Assembly: GCA_026625625.1 (NCBI GenBank)
Contig: CP113055.1
Span: 2,482,501-2,546,500 of the forward strand
Length of the DNA: 64,000 nt
Source: Blastomonas sp. SL216
GTDB lineage: Bacteria > Pseudomonadota > Alphaproteobacteria > Sphingomonadales > Sphingomonadaceae
Direction: 5' to 3'
Part shown: positions 36,869-45,753 of the stretch, piece by piece
How positions within the stretch are numbered: position 1 is the first letter of the stretch
Layout of the letters: each line of letters starts with the position of its first letter
Translations under genes and position numbers: made by a program
The notes under the pieces: model-generated
Seen by the model: the letters and a program-made list of their open reading frames with translations, nothing else
Databases searched by the model: none
What the model was told of the DNA's origin: nothing

Positions 36869-38416
36869 TCAGCGCGCGCCTTGCAGCTTCTTCTGGCGGC
36901 GGCGCTGCACCGAAGACCCGAGCCCCAGTGCCTCCCGATATTTGGCGACGGTGCGCCGGGCGATGTCGAAACCGCGCTCCTTGAGCATGTCGACCAGCTG
37001 ATCGTCGGACAGGATGTTCTTGGCATCCTCCTCGTCGATCAGCGCCTTGATATGGCTTTTCACCGCAGAGGCGGACACAGCATCGCCGCCATCGGTCGCC
37101 TGGATCGCGCTGGTGAAGAAATATTTGAGCTCGAACAGCCCGCGCGCGCAGCTCAAATATTTGTGGCTGGTGACGCGGCTGACGGTCGATTCGTGCATCT
37201 CGATGGCGTCGGCGACGCTGCGCAGCGTCAATGGGCGCAGGTGCGTGACACCGTTGCGGAAAAAACCTTCCTGCTGCTTCACGATCTCGCTCGCGACCTT
37301 GATGATCGTGCGCTGACGCTGGTCGAGCGCCTTTACCAGCCAGTTTGCCTCGGCCAGGCATTCGCTGAGCCAGGCCTTGGACTTGGCATCGTGGCGGCCC
37401 CCGGTGAGCGAGACGGCATAGGAACGGTTGACCAGCAGCCGCGGCAGCGTCGCGCTGTTGATCTCGATCATCCATTTGCCTTCGCGCTCGACCACGAACA
37501 GGTCGGGCACCACTGCCTCGATGCTTGATCCGCCGAAGCGGCTGCCGGGCTTGGGGTCGTATTGGCGCAGTTCCGCGATCATGTCGGCGAGATCTTCGTC
37601 ATCGACCCGGCAGATGCGCTTGAGCTGGGGCAACGCACCGCGCGCCAGCAGCTCCAGATTGTCGATCAGCCGCGCCATGCACGGATCATAGCGGTCCGCC
37701 TCCCTCGCCTGGAGCGCGAGGCATTCGGCCAGATCGCGCGCGCCGACGCCGGTGGGCTCGAGCGTCTGGACCGCCGCCAGCGCCGATTCGACCTCGGCCA
37801 GCGGCACACCAAGCTGGTGCGAGACCTGCAACAGATCACCGCGCAGATAGCCGTTTTCGTCGATCAGCTCGATCAGATGGCGGCCGATGAACAGCTGCAC
37901 GCCGGACAGCACGATGCCCGCCTGGGCATGCAGATGCTCGCGCAGCGACAGGTCATATTCGAGCGAATCCTCCCAGCCGTCGCTGTCCGCGCCGCCGCCG
38001 GTGGCAATGTCATTGAGCGAAAGCGCGCCATCGAGCCCGCCTGAACCTTCACCCGCCACGCGCTCGGGGCAGTCGCTGGCGCTGTCGTGATGAAACACCT
38101 CGCCATTGAGGTCGATGTCGAGCGGGCGGTCCACCTCTCCCATGCCGGCGCCAATCAGCTCGTCGCTGCCCGCAGGGTCGCCATCGGAAGGGGGCGCAGC
38201 AGGAGCATCGAACACCGCATCGACCCCGCCCAGCTGGATATCGCCACCGCCATCCTCGCCGCCCAGTTCGAGCAGCGGATTGCGCTCCAGCTCTTCGCCG
38301 ATAAACGCCTCGATCTCGATATTCGACAGCGCAAGCAGCCGGATCGCCTGCTGCAGCTGCGGCGTCATCACCAGCGACTGGCTCTGTCTCAGATCAAGGC
38401 GCGGCCCCAGCGCCAT
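36869..38416 (-). CDS. rpoN: RNA polymerase sigma-54 factor
   Basis: 515 aa. Region I is Gln/Leu-rich (LDLRQSQSLVMTPQLQQAIRLLALSNIEIEAFI), followed by an acidic region II. The core-binding domain begins near LREHLHAQAG, the DNA-binding part includes RSVADAIEMHESTVSRVTSHKYL, and the RpoN box ARRTVAKYREALG is at the C terminus. It needs AAA+ activators and serves -24/-12 promoters. Placed after lptB, as in many proteobacteria. Confidence 0.96.
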   Translation of the reverse strand: MALGPRLDLRQSQSLVMTPQLQQAIRLLALSNIEIEAFIGEELERNPLLELGGEDGGGDIQLGGVDAVFDAPAAPPSDGDPAGSDELIGAGMGEVDRPLDIDLNGEVFHHDSASDCPERVAGEGSGGLDGALSLNDIATGGGADSDGWEDSLEYDLSLREHLHAQAGIVLSGVQLFIGRHLIELIDENGYLRGDLLQVSHQLGVPLAEVESALAAVQTLEPTGVGARDLAECLALQAREADRYDPCMARLIDNLELLARGALPQLKRICRVDDEDLADMIAELRQYDPKPGSRFGGSSIEAVVPDLFVVEREGKWMIEINSATLPRLLVNRSYAVSLTGGRHDAKSKAWLSECLAEANWLVKALDQRQRTIIKVASEIVKQQEGFFRNGVTHLRPLTLRSVADAIEMHESTVSRVTSHKYLSCARGLFELKYFFTSAIQATDGGDAVSASAVKSHIKALIDEEDAKNILSDDQLVDMLKERGFDIARRTVAKYREALGLGSSVQRRRQKKLQGAR

Positions 38417-38449
38417 CAGATCAGCCCCTCATCGCCCGTTCGCCGTGCA

Positions 38450-39232
38450 TCACAGCGCAAAGCCCTCGCCCAGATACAGCCTGCGGACATTCTCGTCGGC
38501 AACCAGAGCCTCGGGCGTTCCGGCGAACAGCACCTTGCCATCATAGATGATGCAGGCGCGGTCGACGATATCGAGCGTCTCGCGGACATTGTGATCGGTG
38601 ATCAGCACGCCGATGCCGCGCGACTTGAGCTGCTTGATGAGATCGCGAATGTCGGCGATCGACAGCGGATCGATCCCCGCGAACGGCTCGTCAAGCAGGA
38701 TGATCGAGGGGCTGGCGGCCAGCGCGCGGGCGATCTCGCAGCGCCGACGCTCGCCGCCCGACAGCGCCATCGCTGGCGAAGCGCGCAGCCGGGTCAGGCC
38801 GAATTCGTCGAGCAGCGTTTCCAGCCGCTCAGCCCGCGCGGTCACGTCGGGTTCGACCAGTTCGAGCACCGCGCTGATATTCTGTTCGACCGACATGCCG
38901 CGAAAGATCGAGGTTTCCTGCGGCAGATAGCCCAGACCCAGGATCGCGCGGCGGTACATCGGCAGCGGCGTGATATCGACGCCATCGAGCATGATGCGGC
39001 CCGAATTGGGCTTTACCAACCCCATGATCGAATAGAAGCAGGTGGTCTTGCCCGCGCCATTGGGGCCGAGCAGGCCCAGCACCTCACCCTTGGCGACCTG
39101 CAGCGAGACGTCGGACAGCACGACCTTCTTGTCATAGCTCTTGGCGATCGAGACGACATTCAGGCCGTCGCGCGACGTCGACGGATCGGCTGCGGTACCG
39201 CTGAGCAGGCCCTGGGGGGCAACATCGTTCAT
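38450..39232 (-). CDS. lptB: LPS export ABC transporter ATP-binding protein
   Basis: 260 aa. Walker A GPNGAGKTT, signature ALSGGERRRCEIARAL, Walker B SIILLDEPFAGIDP and the switch His in LITDHNVRETL; this combination is the LptB branch. It powers the LptB2FG complex that pulls LPS from the inner membrane. The N terminus has a ~25-residue extension before NVVSIAKSYDK. ATG 39232 follows AGGAAG. In the run lptC-lptA-lptB-rpoN. Confidence 0.95.
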   Translation of the reverse strand: MNDVAPQGLLSGTAADPSTSRDGLNVVSIAKSYDKKVVLSDVSLQVAKGEVLGLLGPNGAGKTTCFYSIMGLVKPNSGRIMLDGVDITPLPMYRRAILGLGYLPQETSIFRGMSVEQNISAVLELVEPDVTARAERLETLLDEFGLTRLRASPAMALSGGERRRCEIARALAASPSIILLDEPFAGIDPLSIADIRDLIKQLKSRGIGVLITDHNVRETLDIVDRACIIYDGKVLFAGTPEALVADENVRRLYLGEGFAL

Positions 39233-39413
39233 TCTGACTTCCTGCAAACCTAGCCCGCGACCCGCGCCGCCGCTTCTGCCTTGCCTTTCCCATAGCATGG
39301 AACAAGGCGATGAAAACCGGCGATATTCGCGTGTTGGCAGGATTTATGCATGGACTGGCGGAAACCATGTCGTCCGCTTCCAACCTGGCTCGGGGAGGAT
39401 CTGGAAAGAAAGC

Positions 39414-40013
39414 TCAATCCCGCTTGGGCACCGAGAAGGTTCCCGATACGCGGCCGCCGGCGCTGCCCGTCTGGCCCGGCGCGCCGCCGGCAGAACGGCC
39501 ATCGACCGTCGAGCGGCCCGTGGTCAGATCGATCACCATCCGCCCGCCATTGAGCGTGTTGCCGCCCTGGCGCAGCGCGACATTGCCGATCAGCGTGATG
39601 ATGCGCCGGTTGAAATCATAGATGCCGACATTGCCGCTGGCACGTTCCTCGCCCTTGGTGACGACGACGCCGCCATTGGCATCGATCCGCTCGATCTCGA
39701 TGCCACCCGCATTGCGATAGGCCACGGTCATGCGCGCAGCCTGCAGCCGCAGGCCCGCCTGGGTGATATCGACATTGCCCGAAAGCAGCACGCGGTTGGC
39801 GCGATCCTGCAGCTCAATGCGGTCGGCAGCATAATCGACGGGCGCATTGCTGTTATGGTTCATCAGCGACTGCGCGGTGACGCTGGCCGGAGCCAGCATC
39901 AGGCCAGCCAGCACCACGCCACCTGCCGATGCTGCCAGCAGGGCGCGCTGCGCCATACCTGAAACCTTGCCCGAAAACCGCATGCTGAATCCTGTCATCC
40001 TGAAGCCCGTCAC
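39414..40013 (-). CDS. lptA: LPS transport periplasmic protein LptA
   Basis: 199 aa from a GTG that overlaps the lptC stop (GTGA). The signal peptide is within the first ~48 residues (QRALLAASAGGVVLAGLMLAPASVTAQ). The beta-jellyroll OstA/LptA pattern follows: DRIELQDRANRVLLSGNVDITQAGLRLQAARMTV and GNVALRQGGNTLNGGRMVIDLTTGRSTV. LptA forms the bridge that carries LPS across the periplasm. ATGs at 39998 and 39983 are alternative starts that would keep the signal peptide. Confidence 0.88.
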   Translation of the reverse strand: MTGFRMTGFSMRFSGKVSGMAQRALLAASAGGVVLAGLMLAPASVTAQSLMNHNSNAPVDYAADRIELQDRANRVLLSGNVDITQAGLRLQAARMTVAYRNAGGIEIERIDANGGVVVTKGEERASGNVGIYDFNRRIITLIGNVALRQGGNTLNGGRMVIDLTTGRSTVDGRSAGGAPGQTGSAGGRVSGTFSVPKRD

Positions 40014-40648
40014 GGCATACCGCCCTGGGTCATGCGCAGCCGCGCCCGACCTTCCAGCGTTACCGTGCGCTCGGCCAGGTTGGCCCTTAGCCGGTCGGCG
40101 CGGAAAGTGCCAGTCGGCAAGCGTCCGGTGACTTCGCCGCGGCTGACCATGCTGCGCTTGGGCAGATCGATATCGACATCGCGCGTCACCATGCGATAGC
40201 CATTGGCGCTGCTGAACTGGACCGGGCCGATGATCGAGACCTGCTCGCTATCCATGTTATAGTTGCCGCGCCCCGCCTCGAGCACGCCGGGCCCATCCTT
40301 GAGCAGGATACGCGCGGCGAGATCGTTCATTTCCACCACCGGATTGCGCGAGCTTTTCTGCACGGCGGAGCCTGCCTCGAGCGAGAACGGCCGCCCTTCG
40401 CTGTCCTGGCCGCGATACAGCGCCTGGGTCACGCGCATGCGTTCGCGCGCGATATCGACCTGGTTCTTGTCGAGCAGGAAGCTGACTTCGGTGTTGCGCA
40501 GCAGCGGTGCCAGCGCGAGGAACGCCACCAGCACGCCGATCGCGGCAGGCAGGAACATGCCCAGAAAGCGCACCATCTTGTCATGGCTGCTGCCGGGCGC
40601 GGCGAACAGCTGACGGCGGTTACGCATCTGATCGGCGCGCTGGGTCAT
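40010..40648 (-). CDS. lptC: LPS export protein LptC
   Basis: 212 aa with a single N-terminal membrane anchor (about 26-48, MVRFLGMFLPAAIGVLVAFLALAPL) and a periplasmic jellyroll domain (ILLKDGPGVLEAGRGNYNMDSEQVSIIGPVQF; MVTRDVDIDLPKRSMVSRGEVTG). LptC passes LPS from LptB2FG to LptA. Overlaps lptA by four bases; 65 bp separate it from rnd. Confidence 0.88.
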   Translation of the reverse strand: MTQRADQMRNRRQLFAAPGSSHDKMVRFLGMFLPAAIGVLVAFLALAPLLRNTEVSFLLDKNQVDIARERMRVTQALYRGQDSEGRPFSLEAGSAVQKSSRNPVVEMNDLAARILLKDGPGVLEAGRGNYNMDSEQVSIIGPVQFSSANGYRMVTRDVDIDLPKRSMVSRGEVTGRLPTGTFRADRLRANLAERTVTLEGRARLRMTQGGMP

Positions 40649-40713
40649 GTCGCGATTAAACCTGTCGGTTGCGAACCCGCGATGAACGGGCCTGGTTTGA
40701 GCGACGCGCCCTA

Positions 40714-41331
40714 TCAGGCGTGGGCGAAAATATCAATTTCGGGCCAACCGGCGAGATCGAGCTCGGCGCGCGCGGGGAGAAAATCGAAACAGGCCTGGGC
40801 AAGCTCGCGCCGCCCTTCGCGGACCAGCCGCGCGTCCATCGCCTTGTGCAGCGCGTGCAGGAAACGCACGTCGCTGGCGGCATAGTCGCGCTGGGCATCG
40901 TTGATCTCGGGCGCGCCCCAGTCGCTCGACTGCTGCACCTTGCTCAACTCCTTGCCCAGCACCTCGCGCACCAGCTCCTTCAGGCCATGCCGGTCGGTAT
41001 AGGTGCGGATCAGGCGCGAGGCGATCTTGGTGCAGAACACCGGCGCGGCCATCACGCCCAGATAATGCTTGATCGCCGCCAGATCGAAACGGGCGAAATG
41101 ATAGAGCTTCAGCCGCTCGGGATCGGCCAGCACCGCACGCAGGTTGGGCGCGGCATAATCGCTGCCGGGCATGAAGCGCACCAGGTGCTCGTCGCCGCGG
41201 CCGTCGGAAATCTGCACCAGGCAAAGCCGATCGCGCGGCGTGATCAGCCCCATGGTTTCGGTATCCACCGCCACGGGCCCGGGGGCCAGCACGTCTGCCG
41301 GCAGGTCGTCTTCGTGAAAATATACGCTCAT
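40714..41331 (-). CDS. rnd: Ribonuclease D-type 3'-5' exonuclease (short form)
   Basis: 205 aa containing only the DEDD exonuclease domain. Exo [10 protein letters not shown], Exo [13 protein letters not shown] and Exo [16 protein letters not shown] (Y-x3-D) are all present, so it should be active on tRNA precursors or other RNA 3' ends. The HRDC domains of classical RNase D are missing, as in a shorter alphaproteobacterial family. Its ATG overlaps the stop of the TerC gene upstream. Confidence 0.85.
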   Translation of the reverse strand: MSVYFHEDDLPADVLAPGPVAVDTETMGLITPRDRLCLVQISDGRGDEHLVRFMPGSDYAAPNLRAVLADPERLKLYHFARFDLAAIKHYLGVMAAPVFCTKIASRLIRTYTDRHGLKELVREVLGKELSKVQQSSDWGAPEINDAQRDYAASDVRFLHALHKAMDARLVREGRRELAQACFDFLPARAELDLAGWPEIDIFAHA

Positions 41332-42143
41332 GCTGTCTCGCCGTCATTGCTGGTCGGCGATGCGCCGCGTCGCTTTTCCCGCCCGTTGCGGGCCCAGATG
41401 TTCAGAGCCTCGACCATCGCAGAAAATGCCATGGCGGCATAGATATAACCCTTGGGCACATGGACGCCGAAGCCGTCGGCGATCAGCACCGCGCCGATCA
41501 TCAACAGGAAGCCCAGCGCCAGCATCACCACGGTCGGGTTACGGTTGATGAAATTGGCCAGCGGATCGGCAGCAACGAGCATCACGCCCACGGTGATGAT
41601 CACCGCGGCCATCATGATCGGCACCTCGTCGGTCATGCCGACCGCGGTCAGGATCGAATCGATCGAAAAGACCATGTCGAGCGCGATGATCTGGACGATG
41701 GCCGCTCCGAAGCCGATCGCAGCCTTGCCCTTCTTGTCGAGCGCCTCGCCCGAAGGCTCGTCATCGACGCTGTGATGGATTTCCTTGGTGGCCTTCCACA
41801 CGAGGAACAGCCCGCCTGCAATCAGGATGAGATCGCGCCAGGAAAACTGCGTCTCGAACGTCGGTTCGCCATGCTGGCCGGGCGCGCCGGTAATGCCCAG
41901 ATCGAACACCGGCGTGGTCAGCGAGACGATGAAGGCGATCATCGACAGCAGCGCCAGCCGCATCACCAGCGCCAGGCCGATGCCGACGCGGCGCGCAGTC
42001 TGCTGCTGATGCGCAGGCAGCTTGTTCGACAGGATGGAGATGAAGATCAGGTTGTCGATGCCCAGCACGACTTCCAGGATGACCAGGGTGACAAGCGCGG
42101 CCCAGGCGGCTGGGTCGCTCAAAAGCGGGATGATGCTGTCCAT
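41328..42143 (-). CDS. TerC-family integral membrane protein
   Basis: 271 aa with about seven membrane helices. The paired acidic motifs [12 protein letters not shown] and [16 protein letters not shown] are diagnostic for TerC. Members are linked to tellurite resistance in plasmids and, in chromosomes, to manganese export and metal loading of secreted enzymes. The start at 42143 opens directly into the first helix; a longer reading upstream has no family sequence. Coupled to rnd by an ATGA overlap. Confidence 0.88.
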   Translation of the reverse strand: MDSIIPLLSDPAAWAALVTLVILEVVLGIDNLIFISILSNKLPAHQQQTARRVGIGLALVMRLALLSMIAFIVSLTTPVFDLGITGAPGQHGEPTFETQFSWRDLILIAGGLFLVWKATKEIHHSVDDEPSGEALDKKGKAAIGFGAAIVQIIALDMVFSIDSILTAVGMTDEVPIMMAAVIITVGVMLVAADPLANFINRNPTVVMLALGFLLMIGAVLIADGFGVHVPKGYIYAAMAFSAMVEALNIWARNGREKRRGASPTSNDGETA

Positions 42144-42623
42144 CGCCCCCAATTGCCGCAGCCATCGGGGTCTGGCAAGGGCTGGCGCGCGCGCATCCCG
42201 CCGATTTTGCGGTGGGCTGTAACAAGTCGGCCGGGCAATGCATGCCCACCAGTGTTGCCAGGCCGCGCCAGCCATGCGGCAAAGCCATGGCCAGCGCCAT
42301 TTATCGTTCGCCAAGCATTGGAATTTGGTTTAAGAGAATCACTTGGAAGTGCGCGCCTTTCGCGGGTGTATCCCGATGCGCAAGGTCTGAATTGCGGTCT
42401 TCCACAGAAATTTGGTCAGTGGGGGCCGACGGCTGCGTCGATTAACCGGATGCTTTCATTGAATTGGGTTGGGGTGTTTTAAGTTTTGCAAGGTATGCGA
42501 GGCGGCTGGCAAGGTGCCAAAGCCATTGACCCGGATACCAGCCTGAAGTTGAGCGATGGGGTTCACGTCCGCCCTGTTCTTGAGCAAATGATCCAGGACG
42601 ACATTGAAAGTGAATAGTTCGGC
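42144..42623. other. 480-bp gap upstream of the cold-shock gene
   Basis: Divergent region between the TerC and cold-shock genes. It must hold both promoters. Its last third can encode a 40-residue peptide (listed separately). The rest shows no coding sequence that I can support and no clear hairpin terminator. A long structured 5' leader is common for cold-shock mRNAs, so part of it may be untranslated leader. Confidence 0.4.
42495..42617 (+). CDS. Possible 40-aa leader peptide upstream of the cold-shock gene
   Basis: An open frame of 40 codons (MRGGWQGAKAIDPDTS..., ending QDDIESE) stops six bases before the cold-shock start. AAGG lies directly before the ATG with poor spacing; a TTG at 42486 is an alternative. 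The composition is protein-like (acidic tail, no low-complexity), but no homologue is known to me. It could be a coupled micro-gene or chance within the leader. Confidence 0.25.
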   Translation: MRGGWQGAKAIDPDTSLKLSDGVHVRPVLEQMIQDDIESE

Positions 42624-43403
42624 ATGAGTTTTGACAGGGGTCGGCGCGGCGGCAGAGGCCGGGACAAACGCGACAGATTTGGCGAGGATGATTTCGACGC
42701 TTTTTCGCCTCCGCCTGCTTATGGTGACCGTGGTGGTTTCGGCGGCGGTGATCGCGGCGGATTTGGCGGCGGTGACCGTGGCGGCTTCGGCGGCGGCGGC
42801 GGTGGTGGCGGCTTCGGCGGTGCCCCGCGCGGCGGTGGTGGCGGCGGCGGTGGTCGCGGCTTTGGCGGCATGCCCACCCAGGTGGTCGGCGAAGCCAAGG
42901 GCAAGGTGAAGTTCTTCAACGCTCAGAAGGGCTTTGGCTTCATCCAGCGCGAAGATGGCGGCGACGATGTGTTCGTGCACATCAGCGCGGTCGAGCGTGC
43001 CGGCCTTTCCAACCTCGCCGAAGGCCAGGGCCTGGAATTCACTCTCGTCGATCGTGGCGGCAAGGTTTCGGCCAGCGACCTCAAGGTCGATGGCGAGCTG
43101 ATCCCGGTGACCGAAGGTTCGGGCGGCGGCGGTGACCGTGGCGAGCGTGCTCCCCGTGGCGAAGCACCGCGGCGCGAACTCACCGGTGAGCGTGCGACCG
43201 GAACGGTCAAGTTCTTCAACTCGATGAAGGGCTTCGGTTTCATCACCCGTGATGACGGCCAGCCCGATGCATTCGTGCACATCAGCGCGGTCGAGCGTGC
43301 CGGCATGGCAGGCCTGAACCAGGGCGACCGTCTGGAGTTCGACCTCGAAGTCGACCGCCGCGGCAAGCACAGCGCCGTCAATCTGGTCGCGCACCACGAT
43401 TGA
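42624..43403 (+). CDS. Double cold-shock-domain protein with Gly-rich N terminus
   Basis: 259 aa. Residues ~25-85 are a Gly/Arg/Phe-rich low-complexity segment with DRGGFGGG repeats. Two cold-shock domains follow, each with RNP1 and RNP2: [17 protein letters not shown] and [17 protein letters not shown]. The domains are joined by a charged [16 protein letters not shown] linker. Tandem domains are usual in alphaproteobacterial Csp proteins; the RGG-like head is less usual and resembles eukaryotic RNA-granule proteins. Probably an RNA chaperone. A strong terminator follows at 43443. Confidence 0.9.
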   Translation: MSFDRGRRGGRGRDKRDRFGEDDFDAFSPPPAYGDRGGFGGGDRGGFGGGDRGGFGGGGGGGGFGGAPRGGGGGGGGRGFGGMPTQVVGEAKGKVKFFNAQKGFGFIQREDGGDDVFVHISAVERAGLSNLAEGQGLEFTLVDRGGKVSASDLKVDGELIPVTEGSGGGGDRGERAPRGEAPRRELTGERATGTVKFFNSMKGFGFITRDDGQPDAFVHISAVERAGMAGLNQGDRLEFDLEVDRRGKHSAVNLVAHHD

Positions 43404-43442
43404 TCCGGTGCTCGGCCTACAAGGGCCGGGACAAGAGACATG

Positions 43443-43481
43443 AAACCCCGCCTGTGCCTTTTGGCGCGGCGGGGTTTTTTG
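43443..43481 (+). terminator. Rho-independent terminator after the cold-shock gene
   Basis: Stem ACCCCGCC/GGCGGGGT closes a loop that can itself pair (GCC-TTTT-GGC) and is followed by TTTTTT. It lies 40 bp after the cold-shock stop and reads correctly for that strand. Confidence 0.88.
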
Positions 43482-43563
43482 TTGACGAAGTCCCGCCTCG
43501 CACCGGACGGGAATTCCATCATCAGACCTGGCAGGATCACTTGTGGCAAAGGAGAGCCCCGAC

Positions 43564-44337
43564 ATGCTGCGCAAGTCCGATGGCAGCGCCGGTGATGTGG
43601 ATTACGGAGTGATCGGTCGTAGCTATGTCCACTACCGGAAGCCCGATCCGTTCATTGCCGCACAAATACGCCGGGCCCTTGGCGATGCGACAAGCGTCCT
43701 GAACGTTGGCGCAGGCGCAGGCTCTTACGAACCGGACGATTGTATCGTGACCGCTGTGGAACCCTCAGCGTCGATGCGCGCGCAGCGCCCTGCCCATCTT
43801 GCCGTGGCGATTGATGCCGTTGCCGAAGATTTGCCGTTCACGGACAAGAGCTATGACGCTTCGATGGCGACCGTCACCATCCATCAATGGTCCGATCTGG
43901 AAGCAGGCCTGGCAGAGATACGAAGGGTCACGCGCGGCTCGGTCGTTCTGCTGGTCTGCGACCCGGCGCTGATGATGGATTACTGGCTGAGCGACTATAT
44001 TCCCGAGGTTCGCGAAACAGAGGCCAGGCGTTTTCCCGCGATCGATCGGATAACGCGCGCGCTGGGGGGCTCTGTGGCCATCGAGCCCGTCCCGATACCT
44101 CTCAACTGTGCAGATGGCTTCAACGAAGCCTATTATGGCCGACCAGAGATGTTTCTGGACCCGCAGGCGCGGCTGGCGTGTTCAAGCTGGAGCCTCGTAC
44201 CACAGGCAGCCATTGATCGCTTTACTCAGTCCCTGGCGGAAGATCTGGCAAGCGGTGACTGGGACAGGAAATATGGGCATTTCCGTCTGCAGCCATATTT
44301 CGATGGGCCATTGAGGCTCATTGTCGGAAAGCCGTAA
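43564..44337 (+). CDS. Class I SAM-dependent methyltransferase
   Basis: 257 aa. Motif I SVLNVGAGAGSYEP near 45-58, TAVEPSASMRAQ as the motif II acidic position, then VAIDAVAEDLPFTDKSYDASMATVTIHQW, a UbiE/methyltransferase-11-like arrangement. The substrate is not evident. I start at ATG 43564, nine bases after AAGGAG; a GTG at 43543 would add seven residues. It stands alone. Confidence 0.8.
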   Translation: MLRKSDGSAGDVDYGVIGRSYVHYRKPDPFIAAQIRRALGDATSVLNVGAGAGSYEPDDCIVTAVEPSASMRAQRPAHLAVAIDAVAEDLPFTDKSYDASMATVTIHQWSDLEAGLAEIRRVTRGSVVLLVCDPALMMDYWLSDYIPEVRETEARRFPAIDRITRALGGSVAIEPVPIPLNCADGFNEAYYGRPEMFLDPQARLACSSWSLVPQAAIDRFTQSLAEDLASGDWDRKYGHFRLQPYFDGPLRLIVGKP

Positions 44338-44492
44338 CAGAAGCTGATGACGCTGCTGCCGAGCCGGGCGGAGCTGGCGCGTTTCAGAGAAAGCCGGCAT
44401 CCGGAGCGCTGGCCGATCGCCCCTATCTCTGGATTCCAGTCTTCGCGGGAAAAAGGGTAAGGGGAAGACAGGAAATCCGCCCCCTCCCCCAC

Positions 44493-44510
44493 TTTAATCA
44501 GTTGATTAAA
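44493..44510. promoter_or_regulatory. Perfect palindrome upstream of the acyl-CoA dehydrogenase operon
   Basis: TTTAATCA-GT-TGATTAAA, 8-bp arms with a 2-nt spacer, 58 bp before the start of the dehydrogenase gene. Size and symmetry fit a TetR- or MarR-type operator. No regulator gene is adjacent. Confidence 0.55.
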
Positions 44511-44568
44511 CTGTCAGCTCGTTTACCCGGCTTGGGCGATTCCATGAACGTTGCGGGAGCCTTTTTTC

Positions 44569-45753
44569 ATGTCCCACCTGTCCGCCGCCGAAGTCGATGC
44601 CATTGCCGCGAAGGTTGAGCGGTTCGTCCGCGAAGTGATCGCGCCCTATGAGCAGGACCCTCGCTGCGGCCCGCATGGACCGTCCGAAGAGCTGGTGCTG
44701 GAGATGCGCGCGCTTGCCCGCGAAGCTGGTGTGATGACGCCGCATATCCTGCCCGATGGTCGCCACCTGACTCAGGCGCAGACCGCGATCGTGCTGCAGA
44801 AATCGGGCCTGTCGCCGCTCGGCCCGGTCGCCGTCAACACCGCCGCGCCCGACGAGGGCAATATGTACCTGCTGGGCAAGGTCGGGAGCCCGGAGCAGAA
44901 GGCGCGGTTCCTGAACCAGCTCGTTTCGGGCGATTCGCGCTCGGCATTCTTCATGACCGAACCGGCCGACGAAGGCGGCGCGGGCTCCGACCCGTCGATG
45001 ATGCAGACGACCGCGAAGCTCGACGGCAACCATTGGGTGATCAACGGGCGCAAGGCGTTCATCACCGGCGCAGAAGGCGCGAAGGTCGGCATCGTCATGG
45101 CCAAGTCAGAGGACGGCGCGTGCATGTTCCTGGTCGATCTGCCCGACCCTGCGATTCGCATCGAGCGGGTGATGGACACCATCGACAGCTCGATGCCCGG
45201 CGGCCATGCCATTGTCGCCATCGAAAACCTGCGCGTCCCCGCCGACCAGATGCTGGGCAATAGCGGCGAGGGCTTCAAATACGCGCAGGTGCGCCTCTCC
45301 CCTGCCCGGCTGTCGCACTGCATGCGCTGGTTTGGCGCGGCGACCCGCGCGCACGAGATCGCGAGCGATTATGCCTGCCGCCGTCATGCGTTCGGCAAGC
45401 CCCTGGTCGATCACGAGGGCGTCGGCTTCATGCTGGCGGAGAACCTGATCGACCTGAAACAGGCCGAGCTGATGATCGCCTGGTGCGCGGGCGTGCTCGA
45501 CACCGGCGAGCTCGGCACGGCCGAAAGCTCGATGGCCAAGGTTGCGGTGTCAGAGGCGCTTATGCGCGTCGCCGATCGTTGCGTGCAGGTGATGGGCGGC
45601 AAGGGCGTCAGCGGCGACACGATCGTCGAGCAGGTGTTCCGTGAAATCCGCGCCTTCCGCATCTATGACGGCCCGACCGAAGTGCACAAATGGTCGCTCG
45701 CGAAGAAGATCAAGCGCGACCACAAGCACGCGACCGAAGGAGCCGCCGCATGA
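44569..45753 (+). CDS. Acyl-CoA dehydrogenase
   Basis: 394-aa flavoprotein of the acyl-CoA dehydrogenase family. FFMTEPADEGGAGSDPSMMQT and WVINGRKAFITGA form the FAD/substrate region. LSPARLSHCMRWFGAATRA, DYACRRHAFGKPL and VQVMGGKGVS...FREIRAFRIYDGPTEVHKWSLA are the C-terminal helical domain. A Glu in the YDGPTEVH segment is in the usual conserved position, while the catalytic base varies between subfamilies. Chain length preference is not readable. The SDR gene starts inside its stop, so they form an operon, probably for oxidation of an acyl or alcohol substrate. Confidence 0.88.
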   Translation: MSHLSAAEVDAIAAKVERFVREVIAPYEQDPRCGPHGPSEELVLEMRALAREAGVMTPHILPDGRHLTQAQTAIVLQKSGLSPLGPVAVNTAAPDEGNMYLLGKVGSPEQKARFLNQLVSGDSRSAFFMTEPADEGGAGSDPSMMQTTAKLDGNHWVINGRKAFITGAEGAKVGIVMAKSEDGACMFLVDLPDPAIRIERVMDTIDSSMPGGHAIVAIENLRVPADQMLGNSGEGFKYAQVRLSPARLSHCMRWFGAATRAHEIASDYACRRHAFGKPLVDHEGVGFMLAENLIDLKQAELMIAWCAGVLDTGELGTAESSMAKVAVSEALMRVADRCVQVMGGKGVSGDTIVEQVFREIRAFRIYDGPTEVHKWSLAKKIKRDHKHATEGAAA

